Source: Bugula neritina (lineage: Eukaryota; Bryozoa; Gymnolaemata; Cheilostomatida; Bugulidae). Taken from it: a stretch of 23,239 nt of DNA. Position numbers and translations under genes: made by a program. The DNA lies in NCBI GenBank assembly GCA_964035545.1, contig CAXIUT010000287.1:1-23239 (forward strand). The letters are read 5' to 3'. The notes beneath the pieces are model-generated. The model was not told where the DNA came from and did not search any database. It saw only the letters and a list, made by a program, of their open reading frames with translations. Below are positions 10,477 to 20,649 of the stretch, piece by piece (within the stretch, counting starts at the first letter, position 1; every line of letters starts with the position of its first letter).

Positions 10477-10833
10477 TCAATCAAGAGAACTTTAGTTGTC
10501 TTATTAGAGGTGGATAATGTCTGTATTGTAAGGTTTAGTTGGAAGACTAGCGTAGACTCGATTCCTTGATTGACTATTGTTGCAAAAGGAAACTATCATA
10601 ACGACGATAATGACTGCTACTATTAGGAAGAAGATAAAGAGACTTTGGTTGAATTCAAGTTCATCTGGTTCTGACTTCGGAACGAAGGTTAGATTTTTTG
10701 GGATCTTAAGATTTTTGACTACTTCTTTAACGAAACTATAAGGCTAAGGGTTGATGAAGGTGATTGGAAGTGTAATCTGTTCGGATATAGACAGAACAGG
10801 TTGTGAGGAGAACTATATGTATGCCTATGACAT
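10477..10833 (-). CDS. Small single-pass membrane protein
   Basis: 118 residues, single exon. Residues 1-60 look like a short beta-rich domain (ISEQITLPITFINPEPYSFV); a strong membrane helix spans about 64-83 (LFIFFLIVAVIIVVMIVSF), followed by a 35-residue polar tail ending in an acidic/Ser-rich cluster. If the N-terminus is lumenal the protein would resemble a minimal type I or III receptor-like subunit, but no signal peptide precedes the chosen ATG (10831-10833); the frame upstream is hydrophobic but lacks a start codon. Family not recognised. Same strand and 30 bp upstream of the 9895-10446 gene. Confidence 0.65.
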
Positions 10834-10936
10834 GTCTGTGAAGAGTTAAATTGAGATCAAAAATTTAAATATCAAATCATGAGAATAATGATTGATTTTT
10901 ATTTATTATCAAAGATAAAATATTAAATAATATAAA

Positions 10937-11161
10937 ATGGTAAATTATAAGAGAAAAGAGTAGACGAGATTATTTTTTATTTAAAATTCTTTGAATTTAT
11001 GTTAGATTTTCTCTAAAGCCTTTGATCTATAGAAGTTTAGTTTTTTATTATTTCAGGATTGCTTTCTTGATGATATATTTTTCAAAAACTAAATGATCAG
11101 AATTATAATACCAGCCGTCGGAAATGATTATTTAAATTTATAATTATTAAGCACTTCCTGA
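10937..11161 (+). CDS. Possible small ORF upstream of Rab gene
   Basis: 74 codons, starting with ATG and ending in UGA that overlaps the Rab start as TGATG. The product would be Phe/Leu/Ile/Glu-rich without recognisable motifs. With only one stop codon in this code, an open stretch of this length in AT-rich DNA can arise by chance, so this is a weak call; otherwise this 327-bp gap (10834-11160) is just the divergent promoter region. Confidence 0.25.
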
Positions 11162-11801
11162 TGTCCAAAATCACATAATCTCCTCAAATGGTTCTTAAAG
11201 TAGTCTTTGTAGGTGATAGTGGGGTAGGAAAAACTTCATTACTACGTCGTTAAGCTTAACAAACTTTCACTAAAGAACATCTTGCTACTATTGGAGTTGA
11301 TTTCAGAATAAAAACTTATCAAGTTGGCAAAATCCTAGCTAAAGCTCAGTTGTGGGATACTGCTGGTCAATAAAGATTTAGATCTATTCAAAAACCATAT
11401 TATAGAGGTATTAACTCTTTTATTAAGGTTCTCATGCTATTATGATTTGTTTTAGTCTTTCTGATCGTGACTCATTTGTTAATTTACCAAGATGGCTCGA
11501 TTAGATCAAAGGTTTCGATGTTGCTGGACAAATTTATCTCGTAGGAACTAAAAGTGATCTTGATATTGTTGTCCCAACTGATGAAATCTTGAGTTTTGCA
11601 TAAATATATGGAGCCAAGTATTTGCAGACTTCAGCTAAGGATAATATCGGCGTAGAAGAGGCATTTAGAACAATAGTCTAATAAGCAGTTCAAAGCAATT
11701 TGATAAATATGGCATTTAATAAAGAAGAAGTGGTTGATAAAAAAAATGATTTGAAGGAAGTGTCAAATAAGAAAAGCGCATGTAGCGGATGTTCTTCATG
11801 A
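11161..11801 (+). CDS. Rab-family small GTPase
   Basis: 206 residues from two exons (11161-11407, 11428-11801). G1 P-loop GDSGVGKT (residues 18-25), switch I threonine in TIGVDF, G3 WDTAGQER (65-72; the Glu is encoded by UAA), PYYRGSHAIM after the intron, G4 as GTKSDL instead of the usual GNKxDL, G5 QTSAK. RabF-like signatures (IGVDF, YYRG) favour Rab over Ras, Rho or Arf. The C-terminus ends CSGCSS, giving cysteines for possible prenylation though not in a standard CC, CXC or CAAX arrangement. Role: membrane-traffic switch; which Rab is not decidable. Start at 11161 gives nine extra residues before a second in-frame Met at 11188. Confidence 0.93.
11408..11427 (+). other. Intron of Rab gene, 20 nt
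   Basis: GTATTAACTC...TTAAG. Removal makes the canonical PYYRGSHAIMI; leaving it in shifts the frame. Confidence 0.92.
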
Positions 11802-11890
11802 TTCGTTTATGTCATTCATTAATAGGTTTATTTTTTTATATTATCGAACCATAGAGCATTATAAATAAGCGAATTAAACAACTGTAGCTA

Positions 11891-14800
11891 TCATCGGTGT
11901 CTGGATGAGGAAAATTCCTCATAAAATACGTTGTCTATTGCCTAATTCTGTTCTCTCATTCTTTGCATTCTTTTTCTTCTTAGATATGTTCTCATACAGA
12001 ATCGATAGACAAAGAAAAATCCAAATAGAATGATAACAGCAACTGCCAGATAGGTCACAAATGAAGGTGATTCTGTAACTTATGGTTCAGGTTATATGAC
12101 AGGTTATGGGTAGAAAGGATCGATGATAGGTTCTGATCTTTAGCCTTTGAGGACTGATACAGGTATTTGTTGATAAGGATAGATAAATCTATATTTTCCA
12201 TCGTTTTAGATAGTTGTACCTGTATGAGTGATCGCTCCAATGAGTAGATATTTTTAATTTTAAAAGTTTTTCAAAATATTATCAATCTAAATATCTTAAT
12301 ACTTACTTTAAATTAAAATCTGATGATATCTTGGTCGATTTAATGATTTAAAACTTGAAGTAGTAAGCTTCCTTTATGACAATTCATCTGATTGTAAAGA
12401 TCCATTTCTTATTTAGCAAAAGAGACAGTAGTAGTCATATTTTTAAGTGAGATATCTATTTTGCTATTCTAATTTTTTCTTAATTTATAAACATCTACTC
12501 TCAGGATATCATCTTTCACTTCATATCTGAGTTTACTGGGATAGTATTTATCGTAAGTGTAGCCTATAAGAGAATTTTCATTTTTATTTCTCCATAAAAT
12601 TGTAGCTGATTTTGATTATACTTGAACATATACAGGTCCATAATACATAAATTAGATTATATTGTTCATCTTTCTGATCTGTTTTATTTCACTGTTCATT
12701 CTGTCTTTATCTGAAAATGAATTGTAGGCTGTTACGATTGCTCTCCCTGTGCATTCGTTTATTTAGAGTTGGATTTTGCCCTAAGCATAAAATGTGAAGT
12801 TCATTAACCCAGATACAACGAAATTTATTGATTATGGCAGGTATAGTACGTGAGATGATTGGATTAAAGTTATGAAGACTGGACTTTTTGTTTTGAAACA
12901 GAGTTTGTATTATGATGGTAATTTTTATGGCGGATCTTGGATGGTTATCAGCATTTAGCTTTTAGCCATGATAGAACTTAATTAAACGGATTTATCTTAG
13001 ACTTAGAATTTGAATTCGAGTTGCTACATTAACTCTTGTGAATTATTACCTGTAATAGAAACAAGAAATCTCTAATCTTAGTGATCGATTGTTCCTCTGA
13101 CACATTGTTATTAATTTTGATTCATGTTGAAATAATCAGGAACTCCATATCTCATTCTAGACCCTCTTTTGGTTTTATCTTTATTGCTAATTACTCCAAA
13201 AGAGAAACTAGTATCTTATTATGCTTTGAGAATGACTACAGCATAGCGCATCAAGATCATCTTATCGGTTTGGTTGAAAGAGGTGTTGACTGCTTAGATT
13301 TGAGTTTTTTAATTAGCTTTATATATTTTACTGAAAGTGAAGGGTTATTTTTATCCTTATTGGGGAAGAATGCTCACATTAAAGGAACCATAGTGGACAT
13401 TGACCTAAAATTGAATAGTGCCACTTGAAAAGATTCTTACTCTTTCGTATTATCCTTTTTTGAGTTATTATTTTAGTGTTGAATCCATAACAATTGGAAA
13501 TTATGAATTTGAATTGGGAATGATGACTGAGGTAGTCGTTTTTCTTGACGCTTTTATTGAGATCAAGTAGTAGCATCCAAAACAGAAGTATTTGCTATCT
13601 GAATCGATTCTTAGATAATCGGCATTTGTCCATTGATATCTTATTTTTTTGCTTTTATCGTTGGTGTAATCTTCGAGGGTTTGATATGTTTTGACATTGA
13701 TGATGATTTATCCTTCTTGATGAAGAGTCAGTATTCTAAATGACTAGTTGAATTTATTCTGATACATCATGTATACCTACTCTGATTTATTCAATACGAT
13801 ATCCATGTATAGTCCTCTTTCCAATACTCTATAAATTCTGTTAGCTAAAGAGTAACTAAGAGTATAATGACAAGTTTCAATAGCCTATACTGTAATACTG
13901 TATGATCCTTACGTGGTAGTTTATATCAAGATGGCATTGCTATGTGAAATATAGTCGTATTGTGATTATGAGGCGGGTTGTTACCCTTTATTTGCATATA
14001 TTTTGGCACACATTTTGTTTTGGGAGTTGATGGAGATGAGGATAGATTGGTTTGCGTTTGTTGTTAGTTAATAAAATTATACTGAATGTTTGGTTAGATA
14101 TGAAGTGAGAGGTTTGTTTTCTTTAAGAACTCGTCCTTCTTGTGTAACTTCGATAGCAAATCTCCCTCGACTCTCATGATCTTCTTCTTTGAAGACACTT
14201 ATCAATAAAACACAGTATTTGCATTTCGCCTAGGTAATTTGTTACTGTTTGAGTAGTACTATGTGATAGTGATAGTAGAATGGATTTTTTGATTAGATGT
14301 CGAAGTTGGCATTGGTGGGATAGGTTATATTGCCATTCCAGTAATCTTTCTCTTAAACTATTAATCCATAAAATTTATATATTCCTTGGCGACTTTAGAA
14401 GATAATTGTTGTATTGATTTTGTTGTAGAGTTGATATTCGAAGTATCTCACTGATTGTGAAGTTGTTGAATACTAGTTAGCAACGCCATCGAGAAGAAGA
14501 ACCGTGCCTGAGAGAGATTGTAAAGCAATCCATATTTATCCTTAAACTTATGACTAAATAAACAATTTTAGCTGACATGGAGTATCTTTACATGTTTTTT
14601 ATAATTACTATTTGCTGAATAAATGTCCAGATCCAAATATTTATATTCTTTAGACTCCTATCACAGCCAATACATCAACTTTGTCTCCTTTGTGGTTGAG
14701 AACATCAATTGTCAACTATAGCTATTCGATTTTAGAGAAGAAAAAACTATAGCAATTTCCTGTTTTCTATCTAATTTTGTATTTTGATACTCTGCCCATA

Positions 14801-17070
14801 ACAGCTGGTAGACATTTTGCTTTGCTATACTAATCTTCAGTCTAATTATCTTTTTTGAAAGTTTTATTTTATGATGTAAATTTGATGTTAAATTTATTAG
14901 TTTTATTATGGTTATTTGTTACTCCTATATTGCCGATTTTACCTCTTTACATGATGATTGCTTGAAAGAGAGATTTAGTTAGTTGCTATCTTACTTAGCA
15001 ATTTGGTGGAAATGGTGCTTTATCTAGTGTTTCAGTTAGACATAGGTCTAGTGGAAGAGTTGAACTCATTGATAGATAGAAATGATCTTATTTAGTGTGG
15101 ATTTGGTATACTACTTTTTACTATGGTTGTATTATGAATTAATATGGTATATTTTAGAAGATTACTATTTAATTAAAACCTTTATGATTTTTATCTTTAT
15201 TTTTCCACCACTATTTCTCCTCGTTTTTTATCAATTGAACTTGTAATGAGTAATATGAAGTCTACTTCCCTGTAGTTCTCAGATAAATGGTTTGATTTTA
15301 CTTGACATTGATGAAGTTGACTGTTTTATGATAATCTAATATTTCTTGACCTTCAAGATCATTATTTCTGGGATCAGAATAGTATCCTTGTATTTTGACT
15401 TTTCCTGATATTTCCATTAGATGTATTTTTATTTGATTTATGTCTTTGTGGCGATTGGTAAATAGATAGTATTTTTGTTCATCGATTGATATTCTATCTT
15501 TGTGTATTTATTTCTATTTTAGGTAGACATTGTGTCCGATGTTTTTGTATTGAATGGTAAATAGCTATGTGAAGTTCGATGGATTTGAAATAAGGATGGT
15601 CATCATCAAGATTTTGACTTATTCTTTTGTTGTAAATAGTTTTGATGAAAGACTGAACTTATGTACCTCGAAGCCATTGTATACTTCTTTAAGACCTGCT
15701 TGAATTTCACTCAAATGATCAAGTTTATTATTATTACTGATATCACTTTGTTTCATTTAGCATTCAATACCAGTTTATTTACTACATTTATAAAATTTAG
15801 AAACAAGTTATTTTCCTTATTACTTAGTAATTCTTATTTATATCTAAACCTGACTAAAATCTTTATTATCTAATTAGACGAGTTCGATGTAATACTGGCG
15901 GTTACCTTTGCTTGGCAATTCTACGTATTTATTCATTTATGGTATTAGATGAGAAATGCTCTGATCGAGATCGGAATACATCATAAGAAAGGTTGATTAT
16001 TTTATTCCTTTTATTTATACTATTAAGTTATCTTATAAGTTGTACTTTGCTTTGTTGTTTTGGAAGAATATTGGAAGGATTTCGTATTACATTTCGCTAT
16101 ATGATCTTTGGAGCATAGGAAATTCTTATTAGATTTTTTTTTTGTCTACATCATAGAAAGCTGGGATGATTACTGATCCACTAAAAGTTTAAAGACGGAT
16201 TGATACGCCTTTAGTTGGATTTAGTTTTAATCTGTAAAATTTACTTGTTCCCTATCCGATATAATCAAAATGTGGAATCAGTTCAACCACATGATAATGC
16301 TATTTAAAGAAAATTGTTTCAGTGTTGAGAACTAGCACGTTTTTCTAAGGACCTTAAACAAGAATTGTGAAAATTCCTTTTCCTTCAGGATAATCTATAA
16401 AAACTCCTTATCCACTGCTCCAAAGAGTTATTGACTTGAAGTCATGACTTTTTCTTGTAGGCAAAGAAGTTCCTTTGTTGACATATAGGTTGATAGGAGC
16501 TAGAAACTTAAGAAATCCTGAGGGTCTTAGAATAATTCTGAGTTGATCGAACTCTTTGATTTTCGTTGTATCTAACTGAAAGACTTTAGAATAAGCTGTA
16601 TCTTAGAAATCTAGTTTAACATTCTATCCCACTTTGAGTTTGTAAGGTTCTGAGATCTCTCCTGATATTTTGAATTTACATTAACTGTTGCATTTGACTT
16701 TTACATGAAGATCTTATTTGGTATAATCGAATTGTTTATTGGTAAGGAAGCAAGAGTCAACACCTCCTTTGTTTGTTGAGCATATCTTTTAATTATGTGA
16801 TTATTCTGAACCTTTATTTCCCACACTTAGTTGGATAAAGGTCCCAACCCAAGAATTAGACTAATCAGGTTAAACCTATACAAAGAAAAACCATCGATTT
16901 TCTCTCATTTTTTTAACATTCTCTTCTGAAATTGAAAAGGTATATCTGCCTGTAAAGTGCTATTTATCCAAACGCTGTTCATAGGGCTTATCTAGTTAAA
17001 ATGCCTAATGTGGTTCTGCTAGCACATAAGTTGCGAGGACAAGGATGAGCAGTAGTGCTGTATTATTCAT
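11891..17070 (-). CDS. Giant type I transmembrane surface protein
   Basis: 1719 residues from two exons: 17070-12307 (1588 codons without a stop) and 12286-11891. It starts with a clear signal peptide (MNNTALLLILVLATYVLA, cleavage about residue 18/19). The ectodomain of about 1640 residues is a series of beta-strand-rich segments with many N-x-S/T sites, scattered cysteines and short recurrent patterns such as GSYSITVEAIETCHYTLSYS and FCFGCYYLISIK, which recall PPC-like modules of large ciliate surface proteins. A Pro/Glu stalk (PEPVIEPEPEVTESP) leads into one membrane helix (TYLAVAVIILFGFFFVY, about 1665-1685) and a 35-residue basic-then-acidic cytosolic tail. Probably a cell-surface adhesion, sensing or coat protein; specific function unknown. 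It occupies 22% of the chromosome. Confidence 0.88.
12287..12306 (-). other. Intron of giant surface-protein gene, 20 nt
   Basis: On the minus strand GTAAGTATT...TTTAG. Removal joins IIRFEFK to IDNILKNFE and changes to the frame that contains the stalk, membrane helix and stop. It is the only intron in a 5.2-kb gene. Confidence 0.85.
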
Positions 17071-17190
17071 TTTTTGATATAACATGATATTTAAATCAAG
17101 AAATTTATATTTGATATGTTATAATATGGAAGATGAGAATGTTACATGTTTTAAAAAAGTTTAAGTCATAATTATATGATTATTTTTTGA

Positions 17191-17263
17191 GGGGTTGGGG
17201 TTGGGGGTTGGGGTTGGGGTTGGGGTTGGGGGTTGGGGTTGGGGTTGGGGTTGGGGTTGGGGG
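17191..17263 (+). repeat. Interstitial telomere block 2, (TTGGGG)n with G5 variants
   Basis: 73 bp: twelve G-runs separated by TT; the 3rd, 7th and 12th runs have five Gs, the others four. Unique sequence on both sides. It sits 120 bp upstream of the start of the giant surface-protein gene and 68 bp beyond the stop of a small minus-strand gene. Same orientation as block 1 and as the right telomere. Confidence 0.97.
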
Positions 17264-17331
17264 ATAACCTTAAATAAAATTAGTGTTAAAGCTAATCATC
17301 ATATATTAACTAAATAATCAAGCTGTGATCT

Positions 17332-17526
17332 TCAAAAATGATTTTTAAAAGGTCTATGATGGCCAAATTATATTATATTTTGACGAAATGACAAAACCCT
17401 ATCCGCAGATCTTAGTTCGCTTCTTTCTCTTTTTAAGAAATCATCTGACAATCTAAGAGAGCTATGCGAGTAGGATTTGGCTTTTGTTGATTTTTAATCA
17501 AAGTAGACATGATTGGAGGTCTTCAT
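17332..17526 (-). CDS. Small basic Ser/Arg-rich protein
   Basis: 64 residues, single exon. Composition is Ser-, Lys-, Arg- and His-rich (for example SYSHSSLRLSDDFLKRERSE) with no hydrophobic segment and no known domain. Codon pattern and composition look coding rather than random, and it fills the gap between the internal telomere block and the divergent gene 60 bp away. Function unknown. Confidence 0.5.
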
Positions 17527-17586
17527 ATGTAAGAGCTTATGTGAGATTTATAATCAATTTTTAAAATCAAACAAATATCATACTAG

Positions 17587-17775
17587 ATGAATTCCTTAGC
17601 AAATCACAATGATACTGAACTTGCTTAGCAGTCATACATCTTGTCCCGAAGAGAAGTCAATATCCAGAAGGTTAATTCTGTTGAAGAAATGAAAAGGATC
17701 TTTGCTTCTCGAACTTTAAAGAAAGCAACTTTAAAAGGATAGAACTTGTATGTGAGTCAGGCTGTTTAGAAGTGA
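17587..17775 (+). CDS. Small polar protein
   Basis: 62 residues, single exon: a mixed polar sequence with a basic centre (RREVNIQKVNSVEEMKRIFA, then SRTLKKATLKGE). No motif recognised. Divergent from the 64-residue gene with only 60 bp between the two start codons, so they probably share a promoter region. Confidence 0.5.
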
Positions 17776-17982
17776 TATGTTTACATTATTTTTCATATTA
17801 TTTGATGGATAAGTTAAAAACAGTATTTTTATCTTATTTCTCACTGAGTCTGAAAACAAAAAGTTCAAAAAAGAACATAATAAAATTTAAATGAATGAAT
17901 AAGTTTTGATTTGTGAATAAAACATCAATTTTTCAATAAAAATTACAATATAATTAGTAATAATAGTTTACTTGATAAATAA

Positions 17983-19273
17983 ATGAATCAGGTCGAATAG
18001 ACAGTTAATAATGTTGTGAAACATCTTGATTAATAGGTATGGAACTCAATAGCTGTTAAAAATGTTATTAAAATGGCTCCTAAAAAACTTAATAAGTAAA
18101 CTGATAGAATGTTTAATGAGTTTATGCATTTGGTATCCAATAGTAAGATAGAAGCAGGAAAAGTAAACGATATTAAAGATATTGATCATACTGTCGTTTA
18201 AAACTATATTATCGGAACATCAAAAATGGTTGAAAAATCAGCTCGATCTAGGAGCAAGGCAACTTCATAATCATTTAGAGTGTCAGTTTTTGAAAGAACT
18301 CGATCTAAAAAAAATGAAAGCTTCAGAACTGAATCTCACACTCAACCTAAAAAGTCAAGACCAATACCAAAACAAAAGATAATCAAACAAAAAAGTAACT
18401 TCTTCCAGTTGCCACAAAAATAGCAAAATAATGTTTAATAGTAGAAGCAAGATGACATTTTTCGCACATCTCTTCTCACAGATGAAGAATATGCAAGTAA
18501 TATTTAGTAAAGAAGTCGATAGTTGAGAGCTGAGAGGGAGTATCGATCAGCAGTATAGAAAAAGAGATTTAGAGAAATGAAAATATTTACTTATGATTTT
18601 TAAGGAAAATTAGTGGCGACAGATCAGAAGCCTATTAATAACCAAAAAGTTATCAACCTTGAGTATTTTTATTAATATATTTAGGCAATAGTGCAAATAA
18701 TAGTTAAGAACAAATAATTTGCCTGAAGGTTTAGACCCTTCATCGAAAATAGATTAAATTTTAGATAAAAAAGTTATACAACTTGAGAAAACATCTATGT
18801 TAGATATGTTTAAAGAAAAAAGATCAAAGGAAATATAGATGTAAGTTGAGAGAAAGAAATAGATTTTTAATAAAAGTTTGGCTAAAAATAGTTTTAAGAA
18901 TATGTTCTAAAGAGATACAAGGTTATCAGTAGGAGTAAGTGTAACTAATATGATTGATAAGTAAGTATTAAATGGATAAGAAAGAAATAAAAACGATTCT
19001 AAACTTCTTAAACTTCATTAATTTAGATAGCTTTCTCGACTTTCTGAGCAGTTGCCCAATAAAAGTAAAATAAAAGTCAGAAAAAATGCAACTGTTTTAA
19101 AAACTGAAGGGAATTAACCTCTTCCTTAGAAGTCTTAAATATCACGAGTGAAGACTGAAGGAGGTTAGAAATATAAGAAGATGGTATCAAGTCGAAAGTT
19201 ACATTCTAGTCGAGGAATTATCTATATAAACCATAAAAAACTATATAGTTAGAATTTCATTCCAATTTCATGA
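17983..19273 (+). CDS. Unknown basic protein
   Basis: 422 residues from exons 17983-18662 and 18685-19273. An N-terminal region of about 95 residues (VVKHLDEEVWNSIAVKNVIK...) may be folded; residues about 95-165 are Ser/Arg/Lys-rich and likely disordered. A charged helix (ERSRELRAEREYRSAVEKKR) is followed by FTYDFEGKLVATD and then VINLEQECKEELRTNNLPEG across the splice junction, the most conserved-looking part. The C-terminal 180 residues are again Lys/Ser/Glu-rich. No signal peptide or membrane helix. Function not recognised; composition would suit a cytoskeletal or nuclear protein. Confidence 0.8.
18663..18684 (+). other. Intron, 22 nt
   Basis: GTATTTTTATT...TTTAG. Removal joins INLE to QECKEELRTN and restores the frame for the following 190 codons. 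Confidence 0.85.
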
Positions 19274-19388
19274 TTATATATCATCATTTGTTCATATTTC
19301 TTTATTTTTACAAATAAAAATATTTTATCATGATAATTATTGATATTATTTATTGAAGAGAAATACAATTAAATAATGATATGTGATA

Positions 19389-20559
19389 TCAATCTCTTTT
19401 GACTTATCTTGGACTTTTACTTCCCTCTGAACTTTATTTATTTTCTTTTTATTTGACTTGTTCTTATTTCATCACTAGTTAAGTATCATGATCTACAAAT
19501 TTCCAAAATTATCCTCTAAAGAATGCTCGAACTAAGACAGGGATTGTGCACATGGGAACTAGGAAGAGTAGGGCAGGTTGAGGGTGTTAGAAAAGGAACA
19601 TGGCTAAGAAAGTTTCTACAATACCATAAAAATAACCAACAAAAGCCATATTAAAATAGTGAAGTTAAATCTGATCTCCATTATTGATAGATTTCTTTTT
19701 ATTAAAGGCTGAATCAATGTCAAACTTAAGACAGAATGAGATGAAAAGACCAGGTAAAACAATATCTCCCAATCCAACCATACTTTTAACAACATCTCCT
19801 TCTGCATTTAAGTAGGGAAAAACTAGTTTAATAGGAAGATCCAGATTTTTAGCAACTGTAACCATGACATCAGTGCCATAAACCCAGAAGATATCATAAA
19901 AGAATAGTGCCCCATAGGAGTAACAAGCCAGTTTTAGTAGTACTGAGGTTAAGACTCTTGAGAGCAACGATTGAGAAAAGAACTCCAAAAACATTATTTA
20001 AAGCCCAATGCTTTGTCATAAAATAGAATCCTACAGGTCCACACACAATAAGTATTGAAATGATTCTAGCTATTGAGAGTTCAAATTTCTTAGTTTCGAG
20101 CATATCTTGAAGGATTTTAGGGATATCAACTGAAAAGATGACTTTTTTGATATTTTCAGGGTAAGGGAATACTTCTGTTAACAAGGCTGATATCGACATA
20201 ACGATAGTAAATGAGAAGTAAACGTTAATGATTCCCATGAATATTTCTTTTGAGAGTACTTTATAAAGTAGATAGATTCCAAATAAGAAGGCTGAAGCTA
20301 CAAAAGGAAATTGTTTGGCTTCAGACATACCGATAACTGCTTCATTTTCTTACAGAGATTTACTGTAGTTGACTAATTTGTTATCTTTACCTTTGGCCAA
20401 TCTGGTGGATAGAATGCATCCCATGTAGACGACGGTGCAGGTGTTGAGCAAAAGTTGTGGGAAGACTGGTACTATGTGCTGTGAAGCTGCTAGGTTGGTC
20501 AGGAGGAGGATGGCTGCGGGTAAGAATAGACTTCTTATAGGTTATCTGGTTGTAGACAT
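19389..20559 (-). CDS. SPP: Signal peptide peptidase (presenilin-type aspartyl protease), one-base frame shift
   Basis: About 389 residues if one base is skipped near 19910-19915. Multi-pass membrane protein with the family motifs in order: KQFPFVASAF (FP.xAS), FFYDIFWVYGTDVMVTVA with catalytic Asp (about residue 222), VGLGDIVLPG with second catalytic Asp (about 265), and QPALLFLVP (about 325-333). It cleaves signal-peptide remnants and type II membrane segments within the ER membrane. The zero frame runs through NNVFGVLFSIVALKSLNLST and hits UGA 19894-19896, while the next frame gives ALFF before YDIFW with no gap, and no room for an intron. The shift lies at a run of four Cs on the plus strand (19910-19913): a sequencing miscount, a true mutation or a recoding site. 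Tail is Lys/Glu-rich. Confidence 0.92.
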
Positions 20560-20649
20560 GCTATATTATTACGTGCAGAAATAGTAGATAACAACATTTT
20601 AAAAGATATTGATTGTGATGTTTATAAATGATGTTAAAATTGATAAAAA

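Noticed and set aside
10446-10477. Fusing the two minus-strand genes at 9895-10833 by readthrough of UGA
   Set aside because: They share a frame, but UGA is the stop everywhere else, the downstream part has its own ATG, and no GT-AG intron of suitable length removes the UGA.
13081-13428. Plus-strand ORF of 115 codons
   Set aside because: Antisense to the continuous 4.8-kb exon of the giant surface-protein gene.
15661-15873. Plus-strand ORF
   Set aside because: Antisense shadow within the same large exon.
8983-17263. Internal blocks as simple telomere-telomere ligation chimeras
   Set aside because: Ligation of two capped ends would give TTGGGG directly followed by CCCCAA; neither block shows this. 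An assembly artefact of another kind is still possible.
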